Source: Clostridiales bacterium Firm_11
GTDB taxonomy: Bacteria > Bacillota > Clostridia > Christensenellales > Aristaeellaceae
NCBI GenBank assembly: GCA_001604105.1
Contig: LVAQ01000006.1
Span: 186,001-250,000 of the forward strand
Reading direction: 5' to 3'
DNA length: 64,000 nt
Part shown: positions 28,703-37,363 of the stretch, one piece after another
Numbering within the stretch: position 1 is the first letter of the stretch
How the letters are laid out: each line of letters begins with the position of its first letter
Program-made: the position numbers and the translations under genes
Notes under the pieces: generated by a model
The model's input: the letters and a program-made list of their open reading frames with translations, nothing else
What the model was told of the DNA's origin: nothing
Databases searched by the model: none

Positions 28703-28731
28703 AGCATATACGATTCTCATGAAAATGTCAA
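28703..28731 (-). promoter_or_regulatory. SigA-type promoter of the importer/esterase operon
   Basis: Minus strand TTGACA (28731-28726), 17-nt spacer, TATGCT (28708-28703), about 150 nt before the binding-protein start. Confidence 0.75.
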
Positions 28732-28993
28732 CTATTTTGTAGCGTGCATTCATCATTACCGCACAAGAGCAAATTGTTCAGTGATATGGATTCGGAAACA
28801 AATTGCTAAATTTTTGATTTTGTTAGTAAATTTATTATCGCTCAATATGGCGAAATTCGATTCGCTGACGAACTGCATATATCACGGATGCCTGTCAAGC
28901 TCTATGTAAAAAAGCGCACAGCAATACACACTGTACGCAATGATTGTTGATACATCATGCCATATTGGCTGATGCGAAGGCTGCAACTCCGTT
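28732..28993. other. Non-coding AT-rich stretch
   Basis: No convincing gene. It holds AT-rich DNA upstream of the importer promoter, one GCTAAAT half-site at 28805, and the 3' flank of the secreted-protein gene that ends at 28994. Nothing else is recognised. Confidence 0.5.
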
Positions 28994-29464
28994 TTATTTA
29001 AAGCCCAGGCTTTGCTTTCCTGCGTACGGCGAAAATATCACCGTACCACTGCTCACGATAAAGTACTGGCCTTCCTTCATATCGTAAGTCACTTCAGTCG
29101 TATCCGCATCTTCCTGATAATAGCTATAGGTTGGGCTATACAGCGATTGATATTCGTAGAGTTTGCCGTAGTCAAGATCCACGCCGCTTTCCGCCAGCAC
29201 ATCGCCCCACTTTACCACGGCGTTGATGCCATCACTGGCTTTGATTGTCCATTTCCCAGCTGGGATATCCTCGCCGATAACATAAACGCCAGAAGGAACC
29301 TTCACCTCCTGCCATTCTTCACGCGACCAAATGACAAGGTCGATTTGATCCTTCAACGCAATGAGTTCCTCAAAACTCATGTCGGAGAGATCAATTGTCG
29401 CAAAAGCAATGGCGGGTAGAAGCATACAGGCCACGAATAGTGCGGTCATAACCCTCTTCATCAT
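28994..29464 (-). CDS. Small secreted protein of unknown function
   Basis: A 156-residue protein with a signal peptide (about 1-22, ending AFA). After a short helix with SFEELIALKDQIDLVIW come the strand-rich segments VPSGVYVIGEDIPAGKWTIKA and EGQYFIVSSGTVIFSPY, suggesting a small extracellular beta-sandwich. I recognise the general pattern (a helix, then a P-x-G-x-Y-x-I-G-x-D-I-P-A-G motif) as recurrent in Clostridia secreted proteins but know no function. No lipobox, no anchor, no catalytic motif. It has its own promoter and stands alone between the importer operon and the LysR gene. Confidence 0.75.
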   Translation of the reverse strand: MMKRVMTALFVACMLLPAIAFATIDLSDMSFEELIALKDQIDLVIWSREEWQEVKVPSGVYVIGEDIPAGKWTIKASDGINAVVKWGDVLAESGVDLDYGKLYEYQSLYSPTYSYYQEDADTTEVTYDMKEGQYFIVSSGTVIFSPYAGKQSLGFK

Positions 29465-29591
29465 GGTTCCACCTTTCTCATCCTCTTTTGTTGCATTGCG
29501 GCTTTTTCAATCTGAAACGCGAAGGCCGTTACCTCGTTTGGCACAGACCGGATTGTTTTGTGCCAGCGAGACTAACAGATCTATTGATACT

Positions 29592-29620
29592 ATTATACCT
29601 TATTTTGTCCATGATTGGAA
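29592..29620 (-). promoter_or_regulatory. SigA-type promoter of the small secreted protein gene
   Basis: Minus strand TTCCAA (29620-29615), 17-nt spacer, perfect TATAAT (29597-29592). Confidence 0.6.
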
Positions 29621-29652
29621 CCATTTCTGATCAAATTCCCTATTATCATTGC

Positions 29653-30516
29653 TTATAGCATCGTTAGCCAGTTTTTGACTATCTGCTGTTCCAAACTCGC
29701 TTTTCGATAAATCACATAGTACTGAACGGGTGGGATCAAGGCACCCCGTATCGGGATTTCTATCAATTCACCGCTCGCCAGTTGCGGCGTAACCAGTCGC
29801 CTGGCCAAGAAAGCATACCACTGCTCGCCCCTGAGCAGTGGGAGTGCATCGATAGCAACCTCTGTTTCCAGTTGAAACTGGTGACTCCTTGGAAATAGCC
29901 AATGATAGGTTGTCGTAGTAATAAAGTTGGTATGGATCAAGGGTAGCTCTTTGATTTCGTCGTAGCGGATACCCTGCGCATACGATTGGTTTTGTGCATC
30001 CGTCACCAAAACAACATCATCCTCCGTAAGGCATTGGCAGATAAACTCGGGATGCGAAAAGGGGTGATGGGTAAAGGCAATGTCGAGCTTTGCCTGACGA
30101 ATTTCCTGCAACAGTACGCTGGTATGGGCGGAGCGAATCCGTACGCTAACATCCGGGTACTGTACCATGAACGTACGCAACAAGTCGGTCATGTATAACT
30201 GGTTATATGCATACACCGCGCCTAAAACCAGATGTCCAGAAAATCGATTGGTTCTGCGCATTCGCTCATAGGCTGCTTCCTCCATGTTCACCATTTGATG
30301 CGCATACTCCCAAAAGGCATACCCTGCCCCTGTGAGGGTAACCCCGGCGCGATCACGTACGAACAGCAACTGCGCCGTTTCTTTTTCTAATTCCTGAATA
30401 CGCTTACTGACCGTTGACTGCGCGACGCTCATCTGTTCTGACGTACGTGAGAAGTTGCCGGTTTTCGCAAGCGATAGGAATGTCCTTAACTGATCTGAGT
30501 TCACGTTCTCCGCCAT
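29653..30516 (-). CDS. LysR-family transcriptional regulator
   Basis: A 287-residue LTTR. The winged-helix DNA-binding domain occupies residues 1-65 (LRTFLSLAKTGNFSRTSEQMSVAQSTVSKRIQELE), followed by a linker helix and a two-lobed effector domain (about 90-285). It is divergent from the MATE transporter gene and probably controls it; a T-N11-A palindrome overlaps its own promoter, the usual arrangement for autorepression and activation of the divergent gene. The effector is unknown. Confidence 0.93.
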   Translation of the reverse strand: MAENVNSDQLRTFLSLAKTGNFSRTSEQMSVAQSTVSKRIQELEKETAQLLFVRDRAGVTLTGAGYAFWEYAHQMVNMEEAAYERMRRTNRFSGHLVLGAVYAYNQLYMTDLLRTFMVQYPDVSVRIRSAHTSVLLQEIRQAKLDIAFTHHPFSHPEFICQCLTEDDVVLVTDAQNQSYAQGIRYDEIKELPLIHTNFITTTTYHWLFPRSHQFQLETEVAIDALPLLRGEQWYAFLARRLVTPQLASGELIEIPIRGALIPPVQYYVIYRKASLEQQIVKNWLTML

Positions 30517-30556
30517 CCATTCTTAATTTGAATCGACATAATCGAAATCATTCGCT

Positions 30557-30569
30557 TTACAAATTGTAA
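30557..30569. promoter_or_regulatory. LTTR box (T-N11-A palindrome)
   Basis: TTACAAATTGTAA, a perfect 13-bp dyad of the LysR type, overlapping the -10 box of the lysR-type gene and 229 bp from the MATE start. Confidence 0.6.
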
Positions 30570-30591
30570 TCTCCAATGGTAGGATTGTCAA
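30563..30591 (-). promoter_or_regulatory. SigA-type promoter of the lysR-type gene
   Basis: Minus strand TTGACA (30591-30586), 17-nt spacer, TACAAT (30568-30563). The LTTR box covers its -10. Confidence 0.75.
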
Positions 30592-30797
30592 TGCTGGTTA
30601 GTGTCAGTTAACCCGGAAGCGGATGCGCAACCCGTTTCTGCCTGTTTCACCGCAGCCAGTGCCGTAAGGTTCTGCATCCACCCCCATGCATGACACCCCG
30701 AGTTCGCCACGCCAGCCTTTGTTTGCTGAATTGCACAGCTCAAGCGGGCTAAAAACAATCCTTCCCATCGAAACATCAATGTTAAGGGAGCGTATCC

Positions 30798-32186
30798 ATG
30801 CAAGGCAAAACACATATTGTCGACCTAACAAATGGCCCGGTTTGGCGACAGCTCATGCTTTTCTTTTTGCCCATACTGGCCGGCAGCCTGTTGCAACAGT
30901 TGTATGTTACTGTAGATGCAGTTATCATCGGCCAGTTTGCCGGCAAAGCTGGACTTGCGGCGATAGATTCCGTTAACACGCTGCTTCGCTTGCCCACGAA
31001 CTTTTTCGTCGGGTTGTCCACGGGCGCAACAATCATCATCTCGCATTTGTTTGGCGCAAAGAAAGAGGCCGCGTTATCATCATCCATTCACACCGCTGTT
31101 ACGTTCGCTTTGCTGGGCGGGTTGATTCTCTCGGGGGTGGGCTTGCTCACCGCTTCGTTCTGGGTGCACCAACTGGATGTTCCGCAGGATATATCCGGCC
31201 TTGCGCTTGCCTATGTACGTATCCATTTCAGCGGTTTCGCGTTATCTATGCTCTATAACACCAGTGCCGGCATCCTGCGCGCTATCGGCGATTCCAGAAC
31301 GCCATTCCTTATCCTGATTCTCTCCAGCACGCTCAATGTGGTGCTTGATCTGCTCTTTGTAGGTAAAATGGGATTAAGCGTGGCTGGCGCGGCACTTGCG
31401 ACAGTAATCGCACAGGGGTTCAGCGCCTTGTTGGTTCTTCATGCCCTATCAAGATTAAACGCTCCCTACCGCTTCCGACTCAAAAAGCTTCGCCTGGAAC
31501 GTTCCAGAGTTTATTCCTTCATGACCATTGGACTTCCCATTGCTTTGCAGTCATCGCTGTATCCGATAGCCAATATGCTGATCCAGTCACGCATCAACAG
31601 CACCGGCACGGATAACATTGCAGCTTGGGCATTATGCGGAAAGATGGACTTTCTGATCTGGTTGGTAACGGATTCGCTTGCGGCGGCCATTTCCACCTTT
31701 GTCGCGCAAAACGAGGGCGCGGGTTTTCATCAGCGTGCACGCCACGGCACCCGCACGGCACTTTGGATGACGCTGAGCTTTGTCGCGCTGCAAAGCATTA
31801 TCTTGTACCTGTGGAACCAACCTTTCGCGAGCCTGTTCATTGATGCTGCCGATGCCGATATCCTGCCGTTAGCCGGACGCATGATGCGCTTTTTATCGCC
31901 GCTGTATGTGTTTTATGTATTCGGCGAGATTTATTCCGGCGCGATACGGGGTTCGGGTGAAACCTTCCACCCCATGCTCATCACCATGCTTACAACCTGC
32001 GCAACGCGAATCCTTTGGATACTGGTTGTAGTTCCCCGCTATGATTCCATTTATGTCATCCTCAGCAGCTTCCCCATTTCATGGGTGTTGACCTCGGTAG
32101 CATTTGCCGTGTACTATCATCGTTTTTCAAGAAAGCGATTATCAGCTTCGCCGTCTTTTGTTGAGGGTTCGCCTCGCATGGATTAG
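30798..32186 (+). CDS. MATE-family efflux transporter
   Basis: A 462-residue protein of 12 hydrophobic helices in two related halves, with the MATE pattern WRQLMLFFLPILAGSLLQQLYVTVDAVIIGQFAG at the N-terminus and LPTNFFVGLSTGATIIISHLFGAKK after helix 2. It would export a cationic compound or metabolite using a sodium or proton gradient. It is divergent from the LysR gene and follows AAGGGAG. No terminator is obvious in the 274 bp before the GH39 gene stop. Confidence 0.92.
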   Translation: MQGKTHIVDLTNGPVWRQLMLFFLPILAGSLLQQLYVTVDAVIIGQFAGKAGLAAIDSVNTLLRLPTNFFVGLSTGATIIISHLFGAKKEAALSSSIHTAVTFALLGGLILSGVGLLTASFWVHQLDVPQDISGLALAYVRIHFSGFALSMLYNTSAGILRAIGDSRTPFLILILSSTLNVVLDLLFVGKMGLSVAGAALATVIAQGFSALLVLHALSRLNAPYRFRLKKLRLERSRVYSFMTIGLPIALQSSLYPIANMLIQSRINSTGTDNIAAWALCGKMDFLIWLVTDSLAAAISTFVAQNEGAGFHQRARHGTRTALWMTLSFVALQSIILYLWNQPFASLFIDAADADILPLAGRMMRFLSPLYVFYVFGEIYSGAIRGSGETFHPMLITMLTTCATRILWILVVVPRYDSIYVILSSFPISWVLTSVAFAVYYHRFSRKRLSASPSFVEGSPRMD

Positions 32187-32460
32187 TCGTCAACGCCAAT
32201 GAAGCAACATTGCATGTCAAAACCGCTTTGCCCAAACCGAGATTCCATAACCAACACACCTGGCAACATCACACACACAGCTTTGACGGGCGTGCAACAG
32301 TCGCTAAGCGAACCGCAAAAATTATGGTAACACCATAGATAACATGGGATTGTGTTGTTAGCCTTTCTCACGCTCACCCCATGAATTGCCAGAAGCTTAC
32401 GTTTGCGATCATCCTATCGGCATTTCGGTGAATGCTTCCTATGCTTGCATCATGGCATGT

Positions 32461-33975
32461 TCAGGAAGGATTGCGCTTTACAACAAGCCTTACCACTTCA
32501 TTCTCTCGCAGGGGGATCGAAAGGCAGACGCGTCCATCCGCTGTAACTTGAATCCGCTCGAATGTTTCTGCCTTGCCATCGGTTAACCGTTTCAAAGCCT
32601 CAACTTGCCCCGGCGTAGGCGTTTCGCGTCCATGCAGTTCTCGCAGACCGGCGCGCAGGTATTGTGTATACACATCGTTGTACATATAACCAACGCGGTA
32701 TGTTTCCATTGTGTAATCACCGATATCCAATCCGCTGATAACGACCGTCGCGTCCGGCAGCGCTGCGGAGGGTAAGTCGCGGATAAAATACCGCTCATTA
32801 ACGTCATCCTGCTTCGGTTGCGAATAATCCCAGAGCAGCACTTGCAAGGATGTTTCATCTTTCGCCGCATAGCTGTCATCATCTTGGGTATCCAGCGCTT
32901 CGCCAGGCAAGGCGCACAGCCAATGGTAGGCATGAAACGCGGGCTTTTTCAACCCTTGTATGTTGATAAGCCCAAAACCGCCATGAAAAGGTGACGGCCC
33001 CGGACCCGCCTCCTCAAAGATATCTGTGAATGTCCAGTAACTCATGCTCTCAGCATAGCCTTCACAGTGTTTAAGCGTATGCAGTATGTACGGCGCGCTG
33101 ATATAGCTGTCATGCACATTATCCCGTGGTGTGTAGCTTGTGCTCCATTCCGTAAAAAAGACAGGCAACTCCGGCATTGCGCTTGCCTTGACGAGCGCTC
33201 GCACATTACGCACATCCGCAACTACGGGGTCTTTTGTTGCCTTCAGCCGATGCGTATCCAGGCCAAACTCATCTACCGCGCCATCAACACCGTAACTGTG
33301 TGTCGAAATGAAATCGATCGGCACGTGATGCTGCGCACAGTGTTCGATCATCTCGGCTATCCATGCGCCTTCATCCAGCCCCGCAGTCGCGGGACCGCCG
33401 ACGCGATACTGCGCGTTGACTTCTTTGATTGTTTTGGCCGTCGCATCATACAAAGCAAAGTATTCCTGCTGTGTTCCGGTGAAGAATGCGGGCAGATTCG
33501 GCTCGTTCCAAACTTCAAAATACCACTGCGAAATTTCTTGCGCGCCATAACGGGCTGTTATATGCAACACGAGCGCGCGAACCAAATCGCACCACTGATT
33601 CATGCTGGCGGGCGGCGTTACATTGCCCTTCCACCAGAAAATCGTTTGCGCTCCGCTCTTCAGGCAATCAGGCATAAAGCCAAGCTCCACCAGTGGGCGG
33701 ATGCCGCAACGCAGCATCGCGTCAAACACCAGATCGATGTACTGCCAGTTGTAGGAGCATTGTCCATGCTCGTCCAGGGAGCATACGGCCATATCGTCGC
33801 TGAGCAAGCCATGGAAGCGCAGGTAACGAAAATGGCAGGCGTCCTGTAGCATTTCCAGTTGCCGTATTGTTTCCGCCCGTAGCATTTCGCCCGCTCTTCC
33901 CGCACCAACGCAATGGTCGAAAAAGCGATTCATGGGATAGGTGCCGTTTTGTAGGTTGATATTGATTGTCCGCAT
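32461..33975 (-). CDS. xynB: Beta-xylosidase, glycoside hydrolase family 39
   Basis: A 504-residue cytoplasmic GH39 enzyme releasing xylose from xylo-oligosaccharides. The acid/base is Glu158 in FEVWNEPN and the nucleophile Glu276 in PVFFTEWSTS, close to E160/E277 of the Thermoanaerobacterium enzyme. The (beta/alpha)8 barrel spans about 1-340, followed by a beta-sandwich ending near residue 500. No signal peptide. The start is the ATG at 33975 with AAGGAGG upstream; a longer frame is rejected. It is divergent from the YesN-type regulator gene and probably activated by it. GH39 also contains alpha-iduronidases, which the context disfavours. Confidence 0.92.
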   Translation of the reverse strand: MRTININLQNGTYPMNRFFDHCVGAGRAGEMLRAETIRQLEMLQDACHFRYLRFHGLLSDDMAVCSLDEHGQCSYNWQYIDLVFDAMLRCGIRPLVELGFMPDCLKSGAQTIFWWKGNVTPPASMNQWCDLVRALVLHITARYGAQEISQWYFEVWNEPNLPAFFTGTQQEYFALYDATAKTIKEVNAQYRVGGPATAGLDEGAWIAEMIEHCAQHHVPIDFISTHSYGVDGAVDEFGLDTHRLKATKDPVVADVRNVRALVKASAMPELPVFFTEWSTSYTPRDNVHDSYISAPYILHTLKHCEGYAESMSYWTFTDIFEEAGPGPSPFHGGFGLINIQGLKKPAFHAYHWLCALPGEALDTQDDDSYAAKDETSLQVLLWDYSQPKQDDVNERYFIRDLPSAALPDATVVISGLDIGDYTMETYRVGYMYNDVYTQYLRAGLRELHGRETPTPGQVEALKRLTDGKAETFERIQVTADGRVCLSIPLRENEVVRLVVKRNPS

Positions 33976-34028
33976 GGTCTGTTTCCTCCTTGTCTGCTGG
34001 TAAACCATCCTGTTTTCCAATGTGTTTC

Positions 34029-34057
34029 TTGCGTAAGTTTAACCGTTTGTGTATAAT
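34029..34057 (+). promoter_or_regulatory. SigA-type promoter of the regulator-kinase-regulator operon
   Basis: TTGCGT (34029-34034), 17-nt spacer, perfect TATAAT (34052-34057). The -10 overlaps the only upstream in-frame GTG (34049), which therefore cannot start the response regulator on this transcript. Confidence 0.75.
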
Positions 34058-34132
34058 GGGAAGCAATTCCAAGATTCTAGCCATCATGATTCTGAGAGTC
34101 TGTGGAAAACTGAAAGGACAGGCGGTGAGAAT

Positions 34133-35641
34133 ACGTATCGCGTTGTTGTGGTGGATGATGAACCCTTTATGCTGGAGGGCATGCGCCTGATGATCGATTG
34201 GAGCCGCTGCGGGTTCAAACTATGCGGCGAGGCGGGTACGGTACAGGAGGCCTTGCACCTGCTGGACACAGTCAAGCCGCATTTGCTGCTCACCGATATA
34301 CGAATGCCCGGCATGCTGGGTACCGATCTTGCTTCCATTGTAAGCCATTACCATCCCGAAGTCATGATCCTCTTTTTCAGCGGTTTCCGCGATTTTTCCT
34401 ACGCGCAGAGCGCAATCCGCGCACACGCTTTCGGGTACTTAACAAAGCCAATCGACGCCGATAAAGTGCATGAGACACTGCTGAAGGTCAAAGCCGAACT
34501 TGATCAGCGATGTATGGATGAACAAGGCGTGAAGCATCAAACGGTTATCCTTCGTGATATGGTGCTGCGCCGCATCGCGCTGGGAGATGACAGCCTTGAA
34601 AACCAGATTCGGGTTTCCGCCCTGATGCAAATCAAGCGCGACGACCCGTGCTACTGTGCCGTTTTGACATTCGAACGTCACAACCTGTCGGAGGGTGCGC
34701 GACTATTGCTCGCCAACTGCGGCGCGGTGCCTTTCCAGCTGTCAGCAAGGCAATACGGGCTTGGTTTCCGGCAGATTGAGCGCGATCTCGCGCTTTTAGG
34801 CAGGTTAGCCGCCAGCATAGCTGAAACCGCCGATGAAGTCACCCTCAGCGTGGGATGCGTGCACCGCGGGGCGGAGGGGTTTGGGCAAAGCCTGCGTGAA
34901 GCGCTGGATGCGCAAGGGGTTCTATTCACATCCATGGATTCCATTCGAATATACCATCCCTTTGACATCGAAACAGCGTCATGGTTAGCATCCGTGAAAA
35001 TTTCCGCGTTGCATGAAGCATTGCTCGACAAACAACCGCAGAGTTTGGAAACAGCGCTGGAGAAGATTCGTCATGCCGCGGCAAGCAGCATGCCTTCCCT
35101 GTTTTCGCTTCGCTATCTAGCCTTCATGCTTGATGCATTGCTGGTTTCAGATACGCGTTTCCCTTCTGAATCTCCTCTCCGCGCTTTATGGCGCCAAGAA
35201 ACGCATTCCGTATCGGAGTGGTTGGATGCCTTCAGCCGTGAGCTTTGCGCCTTGCAAGCCATAGCAGCCCAAAATCCTGATACGATGCTGCCAGCGGCAG
35301 TGCAAACCGTCCTTTCTACGATCCATGACCGCTATGCGGAACCCCTTTCCATAAGTGTTGTAGCAGAACTACTGCACATGAACGCGGCTTACTTAGGGCA
35401 GCTGTTTCGTCGCCATACAGGCGAAACTTTTCATCAAAAGCTGCTCACAACGCGGATCAGCCATGCCTGTGTTCTGCTTCGCCAGACCACGCGGCCCATC
35501 GGCGAAATCGCATCCGATGTCGGCTTCCATGACGTGGACTATTTCTCGCAGCAATTTCGAGGACGCGTGGGGATGAGCCCGTTCATGTTTCGAAATGCGG
35601 AAGCCATGTGGAAGGGGGATAACCTTGCGAAGCATCAATGA
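34133..35641 (+). CDS. YesN-type response regulator (REC plus AraC domain), apparent ACG start
   Basis: A regulator of about 502 residues. The receiver domain (about 1-120) has the acidic pair in VVVDDE, phospho-acceptor Asp in LLTDIRMPG and Lys in YLTKPI. A middle region of about 260 residues precedes the C-terminal AraC DNA-binding domain (SISVVAELLHMNAAYLGQLFRRHTGETF to DVDYFSQQFRGRVGMSP). No ATG, GTG or TTG fits: the conserved start YRVVVVDDE is preceded by ACG with AGGCGG 7 nt upstream. It overlaps the kinase gene by 17 nt. It probably activates the divergent GH39 gene and/or the importer genes in response to xylo-oligosaccharide. Confidence 0.85.
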   Translation, partial: TYRVVVVDDEPFMLEGMRLMIDWSRCGFKLCGEAGTVQEALHLLDTVKPHLLLTDIRMPGMLGTDLASIVSHYHPEVMILFFSGFRDFSYAQSAIRAHAFGYLTKPIDADKVHETLLKVKAELDQRCMDEQGVKHQTVILRDMVLRRIALGDDSLENQIRVSALMQIKRDDPCYCAVLTFERHNLSEGARLLLANCGAVPFQLSARQYGLGFRQIERDLALLGRLAASIAETADEVTLSVGCVHRGAEGFGQSLREALDAQGVLFTSMDSIRIYHPFDIETASWLASVKISALHEALLDKQPQSLETALEKIRHAAASSMPSLFSLRYLAFMLDALLVSDTRFPSESPLRALWRQETHSVSEWLDAFSRELCALQAIAAQNPDTMLPAAVQTVLSTIHDRYAEPLSISVVAELLHMNAAYLGQLFRRHTGETFHQKLLTTRISHACVLLRQTTRPIGEIASDVGFHDVDYFSQQFRGRVGMSPFMFRNAEAMWKGDNLAKHQ

Positions 35642-37358
35642 TTTGCCAATTCGAAGCAAGTTCATCATGCTCTATTTGCTGGGCGTTCTTTTACCCATCG
35701 CCATTTTGCTTGCTTACGTCCTTAACAACGTTGCCGCGGAGATTCGCGCAAGAGAAACCCTGAATGCGCAACAATCGCTGGACCGCATCTATTCCGCGCT
35801 GCATCAGAATTTCTCCGGCGTGGTTGCGCTTGGAAACGCGGTTTCAAGCGACGCAGAGCTTTCCCGCCTGCTGGAAAACGAATACGCCAGCCCCGTTGTC
35901 TACTATAACACCTACTACATGGACATCCGCCGTACTTTGAGCCGCTATTCTCTCGCTTACGCACAGCTTGTAACGAACATCACCCTCTTTACCAGTAACC
36001 CTACCATTGCAAACGGCGGCAGCTGTCAACAGATTACGCCCCTGATTCAGGAACTGGAGTGGTTTCCCGAGAAACTGCCTGCCGATGCGCTTTTACGCGT
36101 ATATCTGCGCCAGCAGATCGGCCAAACCGGCATCTTGCAGCTTTGCCTTACGCGCACCCTATACACCAGCAGTAGATATACGGAATTGCTGAAAATCGAT
36201 TTAAGCATGGAACCCATTTATCGACTGGTAGAGAACGAGGTTCCCTTCCTGACTGTTTATTTGGTCGCGCCGGATGGAACCGCCGTCTGTTATCCCGGTA
36301 GCATGCTTGACAGTCACATTACCGACCGAAGCGTGCGGCCTCCCGCTACGTGTGATTTGCATATCGCCTTTGGTGAGAAGACTGCCATGCGCGGTTGGGC
36401 CTTAATGGCCGATATCAATGACGAACCGATGAACCAGAGTATCCGTGAAGCTGTATGGTTTGGCCTTTTGCTGGGTACGCTTTGCTCTGTTTTTGCGGGC
36501 GCGATGGCGTTTCTCTTTTCCCGCTCTATCCTTTACCGCAGCCGCCGCCTGCTGCGCCATATGGATAACATGACCGCAGAGAACTTTTCCCCCATTGCTC
36601 ACGATCATGGTATGGATGAAATCGGGGAACTGACCCTGCACTTCAACGCCATGGGATCCAGGTTGAAACAGTTGATCAATGACCTGTACATATTGCGGCT
36701 TCAGCAAAAGAGCATGGAACTGGAAAATGTGCGCGCGGAGCTGAAATACCTGCAAGCACAAGTGGATCCACACTTTCTTTTCAATACGCTCAATGCCCTC
36801 CTGGTGCTGAGCGTACGTAACGGGCACAACGAGGAAGCGGAAATCATTCGCGCACTATCCAAAATTCTACGACGTATGGTAGATACCGCCAATGATGTTG
36901 TCCCTTTGAGCACAGAGCTAGAGTTCGTACGCATGGTACTTAAGTTAGAGCAGTTTCGTTTTGGCGACAAACTGCAATATACCCTCAGCGTTACCCCGGA
37001 AGCCAGCATGCGCGACGTGCCTGTGATGAGCGTCCAAGGCTTGGTGGAAAACGCCTGCAAACATGGGGTGCAAAGCTTAAACGGGCAAGGCATCATTCGT
37101 GTTACGGCTTGGGTGGATGAAGACGATGCCTTGCTGGTGGAGGTAAGCGATAATGGTGTCGGGATTACACCGGCACGCTTGGACGCATTGCAAAGCCAAA
37201 TCGAGAGCCAGCAGGATATGGTAGATAGCATCGGTTTGCAGAACATCTACCGCAGACTTACGCTCCATTACGGTCAATCCGTAAGCCTGACGCTACGCAG
37301 TGCCGATGAACGGGGTACCATCGTCACCATCCGCATTCCAAATCCAAAGGGGGGTTGA
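35625..37358 (+). CDS. YesM/LytS-type sensor histidine kinase
   Basis: A 577-residue membrane kinase. Helix 1 (about 10-32) and helix 2 (about 275-300) flank an extracellular sensor region; then come HAMP (LLRHMDNMTAENFSPI), the phospho-acceptor His in QVDPHFLFNTLNALL, and a HATPase domain with LVENACKHG and the SDNGVGI G box. The start is a TTG at 35625, 6 nt after GGAAGGGGG; an upstream ATG in the frame precedes that site. It overlaps the first regulator and is followed after 5 nt by the second. It probably senses an extracellular oligosaccharide. Confidence 0.92.
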   Translation: MRSINDLPIRSKFIMLYLLGVLLPIAILLAYVLNNVAAEIRARETLNAQQSLDRIYSALHQNFSGVVALGNAVSSDAELSRLLENEYASPVVYYNTYYMDIRRTLSRYSLAYAQLVTNITLFTSNPTIANGGSCQQITPLIQELEWFPEKLPADALLRVYLRQQIGQTGILQLCLTRTLYTSSRYTELLKIDLSMEPIYRLVENEVPFLTVYLVAPDGTAVCYPGSMLDSHITDRSVRPPATCDLHIAFGEKTAMRGWALMADINDEPMNQSIREAVWFGLLLGTLCSVFAGAMAFLFSRSILYRSRRLLRHMDNMTAENFSPIAHDHGMDEIGELTLHFNAMGSRLKQLINDLYILRLQQKSMELENVRAELKYLQAQVDPHFLFNTLNALLVLSVRNGHNEEAEIIRALSKILRRMVDTANDVVPLSTELEFVRMVLKLEQFRFGDKLQYTLSVTPEASMRDVPVMSVQGLVENACKHGVQSLNGQGIIRVTAWVDEDDALLVEVSDNGVGITPARLDALQSQIESQQDMVDSIGLQNIYRRLTLHYGQSVSLTLRSADERGTIVTIRIPNPKGG

Positions 37359-37363
37359 GCTGA

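Noticed and set aside
30588..30831. Short frames in the lysR-MATE intergenic region
   Set aside because: No ribosome sites and random-looking products; the region fits a regulatory spacer.
33966..34190. An ATG-started frame (ATG at 34085) as the true start of the YesN regulator
   Set aside because: It is in another frame from the receiver domain and ends at 34190; a frameshift would be needed, whereas the receiver frame itself is open and matches from YRVVVVDDE on.
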